In this document: piece by piece, positions 45,355 to 55,928 of the stretch
Numbering within the stretch: the first letter of the stretch is position 1
Layout: each line of letters opens with the position of its first letter
Source: Hydractinia symbiolongicarpus
Lineage: Eukaryota; Cnidaria; Hydrozoa; Anthoathecata; Hydractiniidae
Length of the DNA: 64,000 nt
Direction: 5' to 3'
Assembly: GCF_029227915.1 (NCBI RefSeq)
Contig: NC_079876.1
Coordinates: 29,361,828-29,425,827, forward strand
Notes under the pieces: generated by a model
Database searches by the model: none
The model's input: only the letters and a program-made list of their open reading frames with translations
Told to the model about the DNA's origin: nothing
Made by a program: the position numbers and the translations under genes

Positions 45355-45816
45355 TTAAAATTTACAGGTAATGGGTCGGGATGGAATATCTTGCCGTAAA
45401 TACAGCAGAATACCCCCACCGAAACAGTCTCGGTCTAGCCTGTATGGTTTGGTATAGCCATTGATAAAAAATTGTGCTGTGGGAAAAGAGTTGTCGATTT
45501 TAGACTCTGAGACCATCAAAATGTCAAGATTACCATCTACAGTCGCAGAAAGCATCTCAAATTTGTTTCTTATTGAGTTGATATTTATATGCCCAATAGC
45601 TACTCTATGAAGGTTTTTAATGCGCAAGTTATTTAATCTCGTATGAGCGTTTAACTCGCAGGGAATAGAATTGGAACTTGCAAAATACTGTGCTGGCTCA
45701 GAGTTGTTATGACTTTGTTCGCAAATTTCAGAACACCATGATGATACATAACTATCGTTAGTGTGATCATTGTGTAAAAAATTTGTAATTTGATTTTCAT
45801 CCCCGTTTTCAAACAC
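45355..45816 (-). pseudogene. LINE endonuclease N-terminal half, copy 3
   Basis: 153 codons, same translation as copy 2 (SIPCEL, FPTAQFF), ending at the shared in-frame TAA. Confidence 0.9.
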
Positions 45817-45895
45817 TTCTTTTTCAATTTCATTTGAAGTGCTTAACGAGGGTAAAAATCAGATTCACACATATCACACAGGTTACCGTAGCTAA

Positions 45896-45978
45896 TACCA
45901 GAGATGGGGTTCGAACCCACGCGGACAATCGTCCATTGGAAATTAAGTCCAACGCCTTAACCACTCGGCCACCCTGGT
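45896..45978 (-). tRNA. tRNA-Leu(UAA) copy next to LINE 5' end
   Basis: Same as 32242: G49-U65 wobble, T37. Confidence 0.76.
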
Positions 45979-46348
45979 TGAAATTTCAAGTTAATAAGGT
46001 TACTTGAACTTGGGAAAAGTACTGGCAATGAATCTTATTATTTTAAATCGCGCAAGAGCATTACCATTTGACGACCTTCAGACTTTTCAATAATTTGCCG
46101 TTTTGATAACTCAACAAAATGAATGGAACTGCAAAATGGGATGGTAATATTTGGGATTTTGAGTTTGAAAGTTTCAGATGTGGAAGGCATTATTGCGTAT
46201 CGTGAAGTAACGGCTGGTAGAATTATTGGGGCTATTCTATTTTGCCCTGTGGGATAATTCAACACAACGTATCATGTTAACACATTTCCACGGTTAAAAC
46301 TCTGCAAGCATCCCTCAATCTTCTTATCACACAGGTTAGCCTAGCTAA

Positions 46349-46431
46349 TACCAGAGGTGGGGTTCGAACCCATGCGGACAATAGTCCATTGGAACTTAAG
46401 TCCAACGCCTTAACCACTCGGCCACCCTTGT
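46349..46431 (-). tRNA. tRNA-Leu(UAA) copy, 3-70 and 49-65 mismatches
   Basis: HOR copy of 32695. Confidence 0.67.
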
Positions 46432-46799
46432 TGAAATTTCAAGTTAATAAGGTTACTTGAACTTGGAAAAAATACTGTCAATGAATCTTATTATTTTAAA
46501 TCGCGCAAGAGCATTACCATTTGACGACCTTCATATTTTTTAATAATTTTCCATTTTGAAAGCCAACAAAATGGATGGAGCTGTAAAAAAGGATAGTAAT
46601 ATTTGGGATTTTGAGTTTGAATGTTTGAGATATGGAAGGCATTATTGCGCATCGTGAAGTAACGGCTGGTGGAACTATTGGGGCTATTCTATTTCGCCAT
46701 GCGGGATAATTCAACACAACGTGTCATGTTAACGCATTTCTACGGCAAAACCCTCCAAGCATCCCTCAATCTTCTTATCACACAGGTTAGCCTAGCTAA

Positions 46800-46882
46800 T
46801 ACCAGAGGTGGGGTTCAAACCCATGCGGACAATAGTCCATTGGAACTTAAGTCCAACGCCTTAACCACTCGTCCACCCTGGT
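46800..46882 (-). pseudogene. tRNA-Leu(UAA) copy, D stem and T loop changed
   Basis: HOR copy of 33146. Confidence 0.6.
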
Positions 46883-47252
46883 TGAAATTTCAAGTTAATA
46901 AGGTTACTTGAACTTGGAAAAAGTACTGGCAATGAATCTTATTATTTTAAATCGCGCAAGAGCATTACCATTTGACGACCTTCAGATTTTTGAATAATTT
47001 GCCCTTTTGTTAACTCAACAAAATGAATGGAACTGCAAAATGGGATGGTAATATTTGGGATTTTGAGTTTGAAAGTTTCAGATATGGAAGGCATTATTGC
47101 GTATCGTGAAGTAACGGCTGGTAGAATTATTGGGGCTATTCTATTTTGCCCTGTGGGATAATTCAACACAACGTATCATGTTAACACATTCCTACGGTTA
47201 AAACTCGCCAGGCATCCCTCAATCTTCTTATCACACAGGTTAGCCTAGCTAA

Positions 47253-47335
47253 TACCAGAGATGGGGTTCGAACCCATGCGGACAATAGTCCATTTGAACT
47301 TAAGTCCAACGCCTTAACCCCTCGGCCACCCTGGT
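47253..47335 (-). tRNA. tRNA-Leu(UAA) copy with compensated T stem
   Basis: HOR copy of 33599, with A49-U65 paired. Confidence 0.7.
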
Positions 47336-47705
47336 TGAAATTTCAAGTTAATAAGGTTACTTGAACTTGGAAAAAGTACTGGCAATGAATCTTATTATTT
47401 TAAATCGCGCAAGAGCATTACCATTTGACGACCTTCAGATTTTTCAATAATTTGCCGTTTTGATAACTCAACAAAATGAATGGGGCTGCAAAAAGGGATG
47501 GTAATATTTCGGATTTTGAGTTTGAAAATTTGAGATATGGAAGAAATAATTGCGCATTGTGAAATAACGGCTGGTACAACTATTGCAGCTATTCTACCTC
47601 TCCAAGTTCGATACTTCAACACAACGTGTCATGGCAAACACATTTCCACGTTTAAATTCTCAAAGCATCCTTCAATCATCTTATCAGCCAGATAAACCTA
47701 TCTAA

Positions 47706-47787
47706 TACCAGAGGTGGGGTTCGAACCCACGCAGATATTCGTCCATTGAAACTTAAGTCCAACGCCTAACCACTCGCCCACCCTGGC
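47706..47787 (-). tRNA. tRNA-Leu(UAA), short D-loop subfamily
   Basis: HOR copy of 34052, with a further variable-loop change (GATATTCG on +). Confidence 0.6.
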
Positions 47788-48158
47788 TGAAATTTCAGGT
47801 TATTAAGGTTACTTGAACTTGGAAAAAGTACTAGCAATGAACCTAAATATTCTAAATCGTGTAAGAGCATTGACATCTGTCGACCTTCTTATTTCTTTAA
47901 TAATTTGCCGTTTTGATAATTTACCAAATTGACTGGAACTGCAAAATAGTATGGTAATATTTGGGATTTTGAGTTTGAAAATTTAAGATATGGAAGGAAT
48001 AATTGCGCATTGTGAAATAACGGCTGGTACAACTATTGCAGCTGTTCTATTTCTCCAGGTTCGATACTTTGCCACAACGTGTCATGGCAAACATATTTCC
48101 ACGTTTAAATTCTCCAAGCATCCTTCAATCATCTTATCACCCAGATAAACCTAGCTAA

Positions 48159-48241
48159 TACCAGAGGTGGGGTTCGAACCCACGCGGAAAATCGTCCATT
48201 GGAACTTAAGTCCAACGCCTTAGCCACTCGGCCACCCTGGT
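48159..48241 (-). tRNA. tRNA-Leu(UAA), near-consensus
   Basis: One variable-arm base changed (GGAAAATCG on +) and one D-loop base (GGCTAA), a common form in eukaryotic tRNA-Leu. All other stems are intact. Confidence 0.82.
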
Positions 48242-48610
48242 TGAAATTTCAGGTTACCAAGGTTACTTGAACTTGGAAAACGTACTGGCAATGAACCTTA
48301 GTATTCTAAATCGCGTAAGACCACTACCATTTGACGACCTTCAGATTATCAATAATTTGCCCTCTTGATAACTCAACAAAATGAATGGAACTGCAAAATG
48401 GGATGTTAATACTTGGGATTTTGAGTTTAAAAGTTTCAGATACGGAAGGCATTATTGCGTATCGTGAAGTAACGGCTGGTAGAATTATTGGGGCTATTCT
48501 ATTTTGCCCTGTGGGATAATTCAACACAACGTATCATGTTAACACATTTCCACGGTTAAAACTCTCCAAGCATCCCTCAGTCTTCTTATCACACAGGTTA
48601 GCGTAGCTAA

Positions 48611-48693
48611 TACCAGAGGTGGGGTTCGAACCCACGCGGACAATCATCCATTGGAACTTAAGTCCAACGCCTTAACCACTCGGCCACCTTGAT
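48611..48693 (-). tRNA. tRNA-Leu(UAA) copy, acceptor weakened
   Basis: C2 to T and G5 to A weaken two acceptor pairs, with one variable-stem mismatch. D, anticodon and T arms are consensus. Confidence 0.68.
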
Positions 48694-49064
48694 TGAAATT
48701 TCCGGTTAAAAAGATTACTTGAACTTGGAAAAAGTACTGGCAATGAACCTTAGTATTCTAAATCGCCTAAGAGCATTACCGTTTCATGACCTTCAGATTT
48801 TTCAATAAATTTTCTATTTTGATAGCTCAACAAAATGAATGGGGCTGCAAAAAGGGATGGTAATATTTGGGATTTTGAGTTTGAAAATTTGAGATATGGA
48901 AGGAATAATTGCGCATTGTGAAATAACGGCTGGTACAACTATTGCAGCTGTTCTATTTCTCCAGGTTCGATACTTCGCCACAACGTGTCATGGCAAACAC
49001 ATTTCCACGTTTAAATTCTCCAAGCATCCTTCAATCATCTTATCACCTAGATAAACCTAGCTTA

Positions 49065-49147
49065 TACCAGAGGTTGGGTTCGAACCCACGCGGACAATCG
49101 TCCATTGGAACTTAAGTCCAACGCCTTAGCCACTCGGCCACCCTGGT
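49065..49147 (-). tRNA. tRNA-Leu(UAA) copy, 51-63 mismatch
   Basis: C63 to A opens the middle T-stem pair. D loop GGCTAA as at 48159. Confidence 0.74.
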
Positions 49148-49516
49148 TGAAATTTCAGGTTACCAAGGTTACTTGAACTTGGAAAACGTACTGGCAATGA
49201 GCCTTAGTATTCTAAATCGCGTAAGATCACTACCATTTGACGACCTTCAGATTATCAATAATTTGCCCTCTTGATAACTCAACAAAATGAATGGAACTGC
49301 AAAATGGGATGTTAATACTTGGGATTTTGAGTTTAAAAGTTTCAGATACGGAAGGCATTATTGGGTATCGTGAAGTAACGGCTGGTAGAATTATTGGGGC
49401 TATTCTATTTTGCCCTGTGGGATAATTCAACACAACGTATCATGTTAACACATTTCCACGGTTAAAACTCTCCAAGCATCCCTCAATCTTCTTATCACAC
49501 AGGTTAGCGTAGCTAA

Positions 49517-49598
49517 TACCAGAGGTGGGGTTCGAACCCACGCGGACAATCATCCATTGGAACTTAAGTCCAACGCCTAACCACTCGCCCACCTTGAC
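49517..49598 (-). tRNA. tRNA-Leu(UAA), short D-loop subfamily, acceptor weakened
   Basis: Short D loop with G11 as at 34052, joined to the weakened acceptor (T2, A5) of 48611. Probably another intragenic recombinant. Confidence 0.58.
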
Positions 49599-49968
49599 TG
49601 AAATTTCATGTTATTAAGGTTACTTGAACTTGGAAAAAGTACTGGCAATGAACCTAAATATTCTAAATCGCGCAAGAGCACTACCATTTGACGACCTTCG
49701 GATTTTCAATAATTTGCCCTCTTGATAACTCAACAAAATGAATGGAACTGCAAAATGGGATGGTAATACTTGGGAATTTGAGTTTGAAAGTTTCAGATAT
49801 GGAAGGCATTATTGCGTATCGTGAAGTAACGGCTGGTAGAATTATTGGGGCTATTCTATTTTGCCCTGTGGGATAATTCAACACAACGTATCATGTTAAC
49901 ACATTTCCACGGTTAAAAACTCTCCAAGCATCCCTCAATCTTCTTATCACAGAAGTTAGCCTAGCTAA

Positions 49969-50051
49969 TATCAGAGGTGGGGTTTGAACCCACGCGGACG
50001 ATCGTCCTTTGGAACTTAAGTCCAACGCCTTAACCACTCGGCCACCCTGGT
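49969..50051 (-). pseudogene. tRNA-Leu(UAA) copy, B box altered
   Basis: G57 to A in the T loop, C2-A71 mismatch, and the base before the anticodon stem changed. Confidence 0.6.
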
Positions 50052-50421
50052 TGAAATTTCCGGTTAATAAGATTACTTTAACTTGGGAAGAGTACTGGCA
50101 ATGAACCTTAGTATTTTAAATCGCGCAAGAGCATTACCATTTGACGACCTTCAGACTTTTCAATAATTTGCCGTTTTGATAACTCAACAAAAGTAATGGA
50201 ACTGCAAGATGGGATGGTAATATCTGGGATTTTGAGCTTGAAATTTTGAGATATGGAAGGCATAATTGCGCATCGTGAAATAAAGGCTTGTAGAATTATT
50301 GGTGCTATTCCATTTCGCCATGTGCGATACTTCACCACAACGTATCATGTTAACACATTTCCACGGTTAAAACTCTCCAAGCGTCCCTCAACCTTCTTAT
50401 CACACATGTTAGCCTAGCTAA

Positions 50422-50504
50422 TACCAGAGGTGGGGTTCGAACCCACGCGGACAATCGTCCATTGGAACTTAAGTCCAACGCCTTAACCACTCGGCCACCC
50501 TGGT
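50422..50504 (-). tRNA. trnL-UAA: tRNA-Leu(UAA), consensus
   Basis: Identical to the consensus at 2118, although it lies 48 kb away among diverged units. It is the only exact consensus copy in the right half of the window. Confidence 0.92.
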
Positions 50505-50875
50505 TGATATTTCAGGTTAATAAGGTTACTTTATCTTGGAAAAAGTACTGGCAATGAACCTTAGTATTTTAAATCGCGCAAGAGCATTAACATCTGTCGA
50601 TCTTCTTATTTTTTTAATAATTTGCCGTTTTGATAATTCAACATATTGATGGGAACTGCAAAAAACTATGGTAATTTTTGGGATTTTGAGTTTGAAAATT
50701 TGAGATATGGAAGGAATAATCGCGCATTGCGAAATTACGGCTGGTACAACTATTGCAGCTATTCTACCTCTCCAAGTTCGATACTTCGCCACAACGTGTC
50801 ATGGCAAACACATTTCCACGTTTAAATTCTCCAAGCATCCTTCAATTATCTTATCACACAGTTTAACCCAGCTAA

Positions 50876-50957
50876 TACCAGAGGTGGGGTTCGAACCCAC
50901 GCGGACAATTATCCATTGGAACTTAAGTCCAACGCCTAACCACTCGCCCACCCTGGC
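50876..50957 (-). tRNA. tRNA-Leu(UAA), short D-loop subfamily
   Basis: As 34052, with C40 normal and one variable-stem mismatch (ATCC for GTCC on +). Confidence 0.6.
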
Positions 50958-51326
50958 TGAAATTTCAGGTTATTAAGGTTACTTGAACTTGGAAAAAGTA
51001 CTGGCAATGAACCTAAATATTCTAAATCGTGTAAGAGCATTGACATCTGTCGACCTTCTTATTTCTTTAATAATTTGCAGCTTTGATAATTCATTAAATT
51101 GCCTGGAACTGCAAAAAGGGATGTAATCTTTGAGATTTTGAATTTGAAATTTGGTGACATGGAATGAGTAATTGCGCATCGTGAAATAACGGCTGGTAGA
51201 ACAATTGGGCTATTCTAGCTCTCCAAGTTCGATACTTCGCCACAACGTGTCATGGCAAGCACATTTCCACGTTTAAATTCTCCAAGCATCCTTCAATCAT
51301 CTTATCACCCAGATAAACCTAGCTAA

Positions 51327-51409
51327 TACCAGAGGTGGGATTCGAACCCACGCGGACAATCGTCAATTGGAACTTAAGTCCAACGCCTTAACCACTCGGC
51401 CACCCTGGT
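51327..51409 (-). tRNA. tRNA-Leu(UAA), near-consensus
   Basis: C60 to T makes the B box GGTTCGAATCC, a perfect match to the general consensus. One variable-stem base differs. All main stems pair. Confidence 0.82.
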
Positions 51410-51829
51410 TGAAATTTCAGGTTACCAAGGTAACTTGAAGTTGGAAAACGTACTAGCAATGAACCTTAGTATTCTAAATCGCGCAAGAGCACTACCATTT
51501 GACGACCTTCGGATTTTCAATAATTTGACCTCTTGATAACTCAACAAAATGAATGGAACTGCAAAATGGGATGGTAATACTTGGGAATTTGAGTTTGAAA
51601 GTTTCAGACATGGAAGGCATTATTGCGTATCGTGAAGTAACGGCTGGTAGAATTATTGGGGCTATTCTATTTTGCCCTGTGGGATAATTCAACACAACGT
51701 ATCATGTTAACACATTTCCACGGTTAAAAACTCTCCAAGCATCCCTCAATCTTCTTATCACCACCATTTCCACGTTTAAATTCTCCAAGCATCCTGCAAT
51801 TATCTTATCACACAGTTTAACCCAGCTAA

Positions 51830-51911
51830 TACCAGAGGTGGGGTTCGAACCCACGCGGACAATTATCCATTGGAACTTAAGGCCAACGCCTAACCACTCG
51901 CCCACCCTGGC
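51830..51911 (-). tRNA. tRNA-Leu(UAA), short D-loop subfamily
   Basis: 954-bp duplicate of 50876 with an added A31 to C mismatch in the anticodon stem. Confidence 0.57.
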
Positions 51912-52280
51912 TGAAATTTCAGGTTATTAAGGTTACTTGAACTTGGAAAAGGTACTGGCAATGAACCTAAATATTCTAAATCGTGTAAGAGCATTGACAT
52001 CTGTCGACCTTCTTATTTCTTTAATAATTTGCAGCTTTGATAATTCATTAAATTGCCTGGAACTGCAAAAAGGGATGTGATCTTTGAGATTTTGAATTTG
52101 AAATTTGGTGACATGGAATGAGTAATTGCGCATCGTGAAATAACGGCTGATAGAATAATTGGGCTATTCTAGCTCTCCAAGTTCGATACTTCGCCACAAC
52201 GTGTCATGGCAAGCACATTTCCACGTTTAAATTCTCCAAGCATCCTTCAATCATCTTATCACCCAGATAAACCTAGCTAA

Positions 52281-52363
52281 TACCAGAGGAGGGGTTCGAA
52301 CCCACGCGGACAATGGTCCATTGGAACTTAAGTCCAACGCCTTAGCCACTCGGCCACCCTGGT
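52281..52363 (-). tRNA. tRNA-Leu(UAA) copy, 50-64 mismatch
   Basis: A64 to T in the T stem, variable loop CATT, D loop GGCTAA. It is the 954-bp partner of 51327, but with different T-arm and D-loop variants. Confidence 0.74.
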
Positions 52364-52733
52364 TGAAATTTCAGGTTACCAAGGTTACTTGAATTTGGAG
52401 AACGTACTGGCAATGAACCTTAGTATTCTAAATCCCGCAAGAGCACTACCATTTGACGACCTTCGGATTTTCAATAATTTGCCCTCTTGATAACTCAACA
52501 AAATGAATGGAACTGCAAAATGGGATGGTAATAATTGGGAATTTGAGTTTGAAAGTTTCAGATATGGAAGGCATTATTGCGTATCGTGAAGTAACGGCTG
52601 GTAGAATTATTGGGGCTATTCTATTTTGCCCTGTGGGATAATTCAACACAACGTATCATGTTAACACATTTCCACGGTTAAAAACTCTCCAAGCATCCCT
52701 CAATCTTCTTATCACAGAAGTTAGCCTAGCTAA

Positions 52734-52816
52734 TACCAGAGGTGGGGTTCGAACCCACGCGGAAAATCGTCCATTGGAACTTAAGTCCAACGCCTTAACC
52801 ACTCGGCCACCCTGGT
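52734..52816 (-). tRNA. trnL-UAA: tRNA-Leu(UAA), near-consensus
   Basis: Only one variable-arm base differs (GGAAAATCG on +). All stems and boxes other than the variable stem are intact. Confidence 0.86.
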
Positions 52817-53236
52817 TGAAAGTTCCGGTTAATAAGATTACTTGAACTTGGAAAGAGTACTGGCAATGAACCTTAGTATTTTAAATCGCGCAAGAGCATT
52901 ACCATTTGACGACCTTCAGACTTTTCAATAATTTGCCGTTTTGATAACTCAACAAAATTAAAGGAACTGCAAGATGGGATGGTAATATCTGGGATTTTGA
53001 GCTTGAAAGTTTGAGATATAGAAGCCATAATTGCGCATCGTAAAATAACGGCTTGTAGAATTATTGGTGCTATTCCATTTCGCCATGAGCGATATTTCAC
53101 CGCAACGTATCATGTTAACGCAATTCCACGGTTAAAACTCTCCAAGCATCCCTCAATCTTCTTATCACCACCATTTCCACGTTTAAATTCTCCAAGCATC
53201 CTTCAATCATCCTATCAAAAACGTTAACCTAGCTAA

Positions 53237-53319
53237 TAACAAAGATAGGGTTCGAACCCACTCGGAGAAACGATCATTGGAGCTTAAGTCCAACGCCTTA
53301 ATCACTCGGCCACCCTTGT
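53237..53319 (-). pseudogene. tRNA-Leu(UAA) copy, many changes
   Basis: C2-T71, G5-U68, G49-U65, G51-U63, C3 to A, and D-loop G19 to A, which removes the G19-C56 tertiary pair. T5 run 16 nt downstream. Confidence 0.62.
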
Positions 53320-53690
53320 TGAATATTCAGGTTAATAAGGTTACTTGAACTTGGATAGGGTACAGGAAATAAACCTTAGTATTCTAAATCGCCTAAGAGC
53401 ATTACCATTTCGCGAGCTTCAGATTTTTCAATAAATTTTCTATTTTGATAGCTCAACAAAATGAATGGGGCTGCAAAAAGGGATGGTAATATTCGGGATT
53501 TAGAGTATGAAATTTTGAGATATGGAAGGCATAATTGCGCATCGTGAAATAAAGGCTTGTAGAATTACTGGTGCTATTCCATTTCGCCATGTGCGATACT
53601 TCACCACAACGTATCATGTTAACACATTTCCACGGTTAAAACTCTCCAAGCATCCCTCAACCTTCTTATCACACATGTTAGCCTAGCTAA

Positions 53691-53773
53691 TACCAGAGGT
53701 GGGGTTCGAACCCTCTCGGACAATCGTCCATTGGAACTTAAGTCCAACGGCTTAACCACTCGGCCACCCTGGT
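53691..53773 (-). tRNA. tRNA-Leu(UAA) copy, D- and T-stem mismatches
   Basis: G24 to C (C11-C24 mismatch) and T50 to A (A50-A64). Acceptor and anticodon arms are consensus. Confidence 0.64.
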
Positions 53774-54144
53774 TGATATTTCAGGTTAATAAGGTTACTG
53801 GATCCTGGAAAAAGTACTGGCAATGAACCTTAGTATTTTAAATCGCGCAAGAGCATTAACATCTGTCGATCTTCTTATTTTTTTAATAATTTGCCGTTTT
53901 GATAATTCAACATATTGATGGGAACTGCAAAAAACTATGGTAATATTTTGGATTTTGAGTTTGAAAGTTTGAGATATGGAAGGAATAATCGCGCATTGCG
54001 AAATTACGGCTGGTACAACTATTGCAGCTATTCTACCTCTCCAAGTTCGATACTTCGCCACAACGTGTCATGGCAAACACATTTCCACGTTTAAATTCTC
54101 CAAGCATCCTTCAATTATCTTATCACACAGTTTAACCCAGCTAA

Positions 54145-54226
54145 TACCAGAGGTGGGGTTCGAACCCACGCGGACAATTATCCATTGGAACTTAAGTCTA
54201 ACGCCTAACAACTCGCCCACCCTGGC
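54145..54226 (-). pseudogene. tRNA-Leu(UAA), short D-loop subfamily, extra changes
   Basis: As 50876 plus A29-C41 mismatch and G18 to T in the D loop. Confidence 0.6.
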
Positions 54227-54495
54227 TGAAATTTCAGGTTATTAAGGTTACTTGAACTTGGAAAAAGTACTGGCAATGAACCTAAATATTCTAAATCGTG
54301 TAAGAGCATTGACATCTGTCGACCTTCTTATTTCTTTAATAATTTGCAGCTTTGATAATTCATTAAATTGCCTGGAACTGCAAAAAAGGATGTAATCTTT
54401 GAGATTTTGAATTTGAAATTTGGTGACATGAAATGAGTAATTGTGCATCGTGAAATAACGGCTGGTAGAATAATTGGGCTATTCTAGCTCTCCAA

Positions 54496-54565
54496 GTTCG
54501 AACCCACGCGGACAATCGTCCATTGGAACTTAAGTCCAACGCCTTAACCACTCGGCCACCCTGGT
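54496..54565 (-). pseudogene. 3'-truncated tRNA-Leu(UAA)
   Basis: 70 nt: acceptor 5' strand, D arm, anticodon arm, variable arm and half of the T arm. It is fused at GTTCGA to the spacer word CTCTCCAAGTTCGA. The 3' T stem, acceptor 3' strand and discriminator are gone. Confidence 0.82.
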
Positions 54566-54936
54566 TGTTATTTCAGGTTAATAAGGTTACTTGATCTTGG
54601 AAAAAGTACTGGCAATGAACCTTAGTATTTTAAATCGCGCAAGAGCATTAACTCCTGTCGATCTTCTTATTTCTTTAATAATTTGCCGTTTTGAAAATTC
54701 AACAAATTGACTGGAACTGCAAAAAAGTATGGTAATATTTGGGATTTTGAGTTCGAAAATTTGAGATATGGAAGGAATAATTGCGCATTGTGAAATAACG
54801 GCTGGTACAACTATTGCAGCTGTTCTATTTCTCCAGGTTCAATACTTCGCCACAACGTTTCATGGCAAACACATTTCCACGTTTAAATTCTCCAAGCATC
54901 CTTCAATCATCTTATCACCCAGATAAACCTAGCTAA

Positions 54937-55019
54937 TACCAGAGGTGGGGTTCGAACCCACGCGGACAATCGTCCATTGGAACTTAAGTCCAACGCCTTA
55001 ACCACTCGGCCACCCTAGT
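54937..55019 (-). tRNA. trnL-UAA: tRNA-Leu(UAA), near-consensus
   Basis: C3 to T gives a U3-G70 wobble and is the only change. The close T4 run is absent (GTTTAAATTC flank). Confidence 0.86.
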
Positions 55020-55389
55020 TGAAATTTCAGGTTACCAAGGTAACTTGAAGTTGGAAAACGTACTGGCAATGAACCTTAGTATTTTAAATCGCGCAAGAGC
55101 ATTAACATCTGTCGATCTTCTTATTTTTTTAATAATTGCCGTTTTGATAATTCAACATATTGACGGGAACTGTAAAAAACTATGGTAGTATTTGGGATTT
55201 TGAGTTTGAAAATTTGAGATATGGAAGGAATAATTGCGCATTGCGAAATAACGGCTGGTACAACTATTGCAGCTATTCTGCCTCTCCAAGTTCGATACTT
55301 CGCCACAACGAGTCATGGCAAACACATTTCCACGTTTAAATTTTTCAAGCATCCTTCAATCATCTTATCAAGAACGTTAACCTAGCTAA

Positions 55390-55476
55390 TACCAGAGGGG
55401 GGGGGGGTTCGAACCCACTCGGACAAACGTCCATTGGAGCTTAAGTCCAACGCCTTAACCACTCGGCCACTCTGGT
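55390..55476 (-). pseudogene. tRNA-Leu(UAA) copy with G11 expansion in T stem
   Basis: 87 nt. The + strand run at 55397-55407 has 11 G (C11 in the sense strand), which lengthens the T stem/acceptor junction by four bases. T38 to C. G6 to A restores A6-U67. Confidence 0.72.
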
Positions 55477-55845
55477 TTGAATTTCAGGTTAATTAGGTTA
55501 CTTGAGTTTGGATAGGGTACAGGAAATGAACCTTAGTATTTAAAATCGCTCAAGAACATACCATTTGACAACCTTCAGATTTTTCAATAATTTGCCCTTT
55601 TGATAACTCAACAAAATGAATGAAACTGCAAAATGGGATGGTAATATTTGGGATTTTGAGTTTGAAAGTTTCAGATATGGAAGGCATTATTGCGTATCGT
55701 GAAGTAACGGCTGGTAGAATTATTGGGGCTATTCTATTTTGTCCTGTGGGATAATACAACACAAGGTGTCATGTTAACGCATTTCCACGGTTAAAACTCT
55801 GCAAGCATCCTTCATTCATCTTATCACACAGGTTAACCCAGCTAA

Positions 55846-55928
55846 TACCAGAGGTGGGGTTTGAACCCTCTCGGACAATCGTCCATTGGAACTTAAGTCC
55901 AACGGCTTAACCACTCGGCCACCCTGGT
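55846..55928 (-). pseudogene. tRNA-Leu(UAA) copy, B box and D stem changed
   Basis: G57 to A, T50 to A and C11-C24 mismatch (G24 to C). Repeated at 59916. Confidence 0.62.

Larger units (their letters stand above)
42432..45871 (-). mobile_element. LINE, copy 3 (duplicate of copies 1 and 2)
   Basis: Same boundaries in the satellite and the same three shared lesions as copy 1. One extra base lies in the A-rich run of the 3' UTR. Private nonsense change TAC to TAA at 45286-45288. The 3' and 5' ends are otherwise as copy 1. Confidence 0.93.
27994..48000. repeat. LINE-containing higher-order repeat, three copies
   Basis: Copy 1 (about 27994-35942) and copy 2 (35943-41646) align at an offset of 7949 bp. 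Copy 3 starts at about 41647, 5704 bp later. Each copy holds one LINE insertion with identical flanking satellite. Copy 2 lacks about 2245 bp, equal to five units. Copy 3 has the fuller version again after its LINE and loses alignment to copy 1 at about 48 kb. Confidence 0.93.
50824..52730. repeat. 954-bp two-unit tandem duplication
   Basis: tRNAs at 50876 and 51830, and at 51327 and 52281, are 954 bp apart, as are the spacers at 50979/51933 and 51492/52446. 954 bp is two units plus about 50 bp. The extra 50 bp is at the junction near 51757, where a spacer 3' flank is followed by a second copy of ATTTCCACGTTTAAATTC. The exchange was therefore out of register. Confidence 0.85.
45872..55779 (-). 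repeat. tRNA-Leu satellite, mixed section right of LINE copy 3
   Basis: The first units repeat those after LINE copy 1 (offset 13654 bp). After about 48.2 kb the order of unit variants is no longer the same. The section contains a 954-bp two-unit duplication, two out-of-register junctions (near 51757 and 53167), and a unit whose tRNA 3' part is deleted (54496). Confidence 0.9.

Noticed and set aside
29076-45816. Intact, active LINE
   Set aside because: All three copies share an in-frame stop and two frameshifts in the polyprotein, and no ORF1 is present.
28779-45871. LTR retrotransposon or three independent LINE insertions
   Set aside because: There are no long terminal repeats, integrase or protease. 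Identical flanks and shared lesions show a single insertion multiplied with the satellite.
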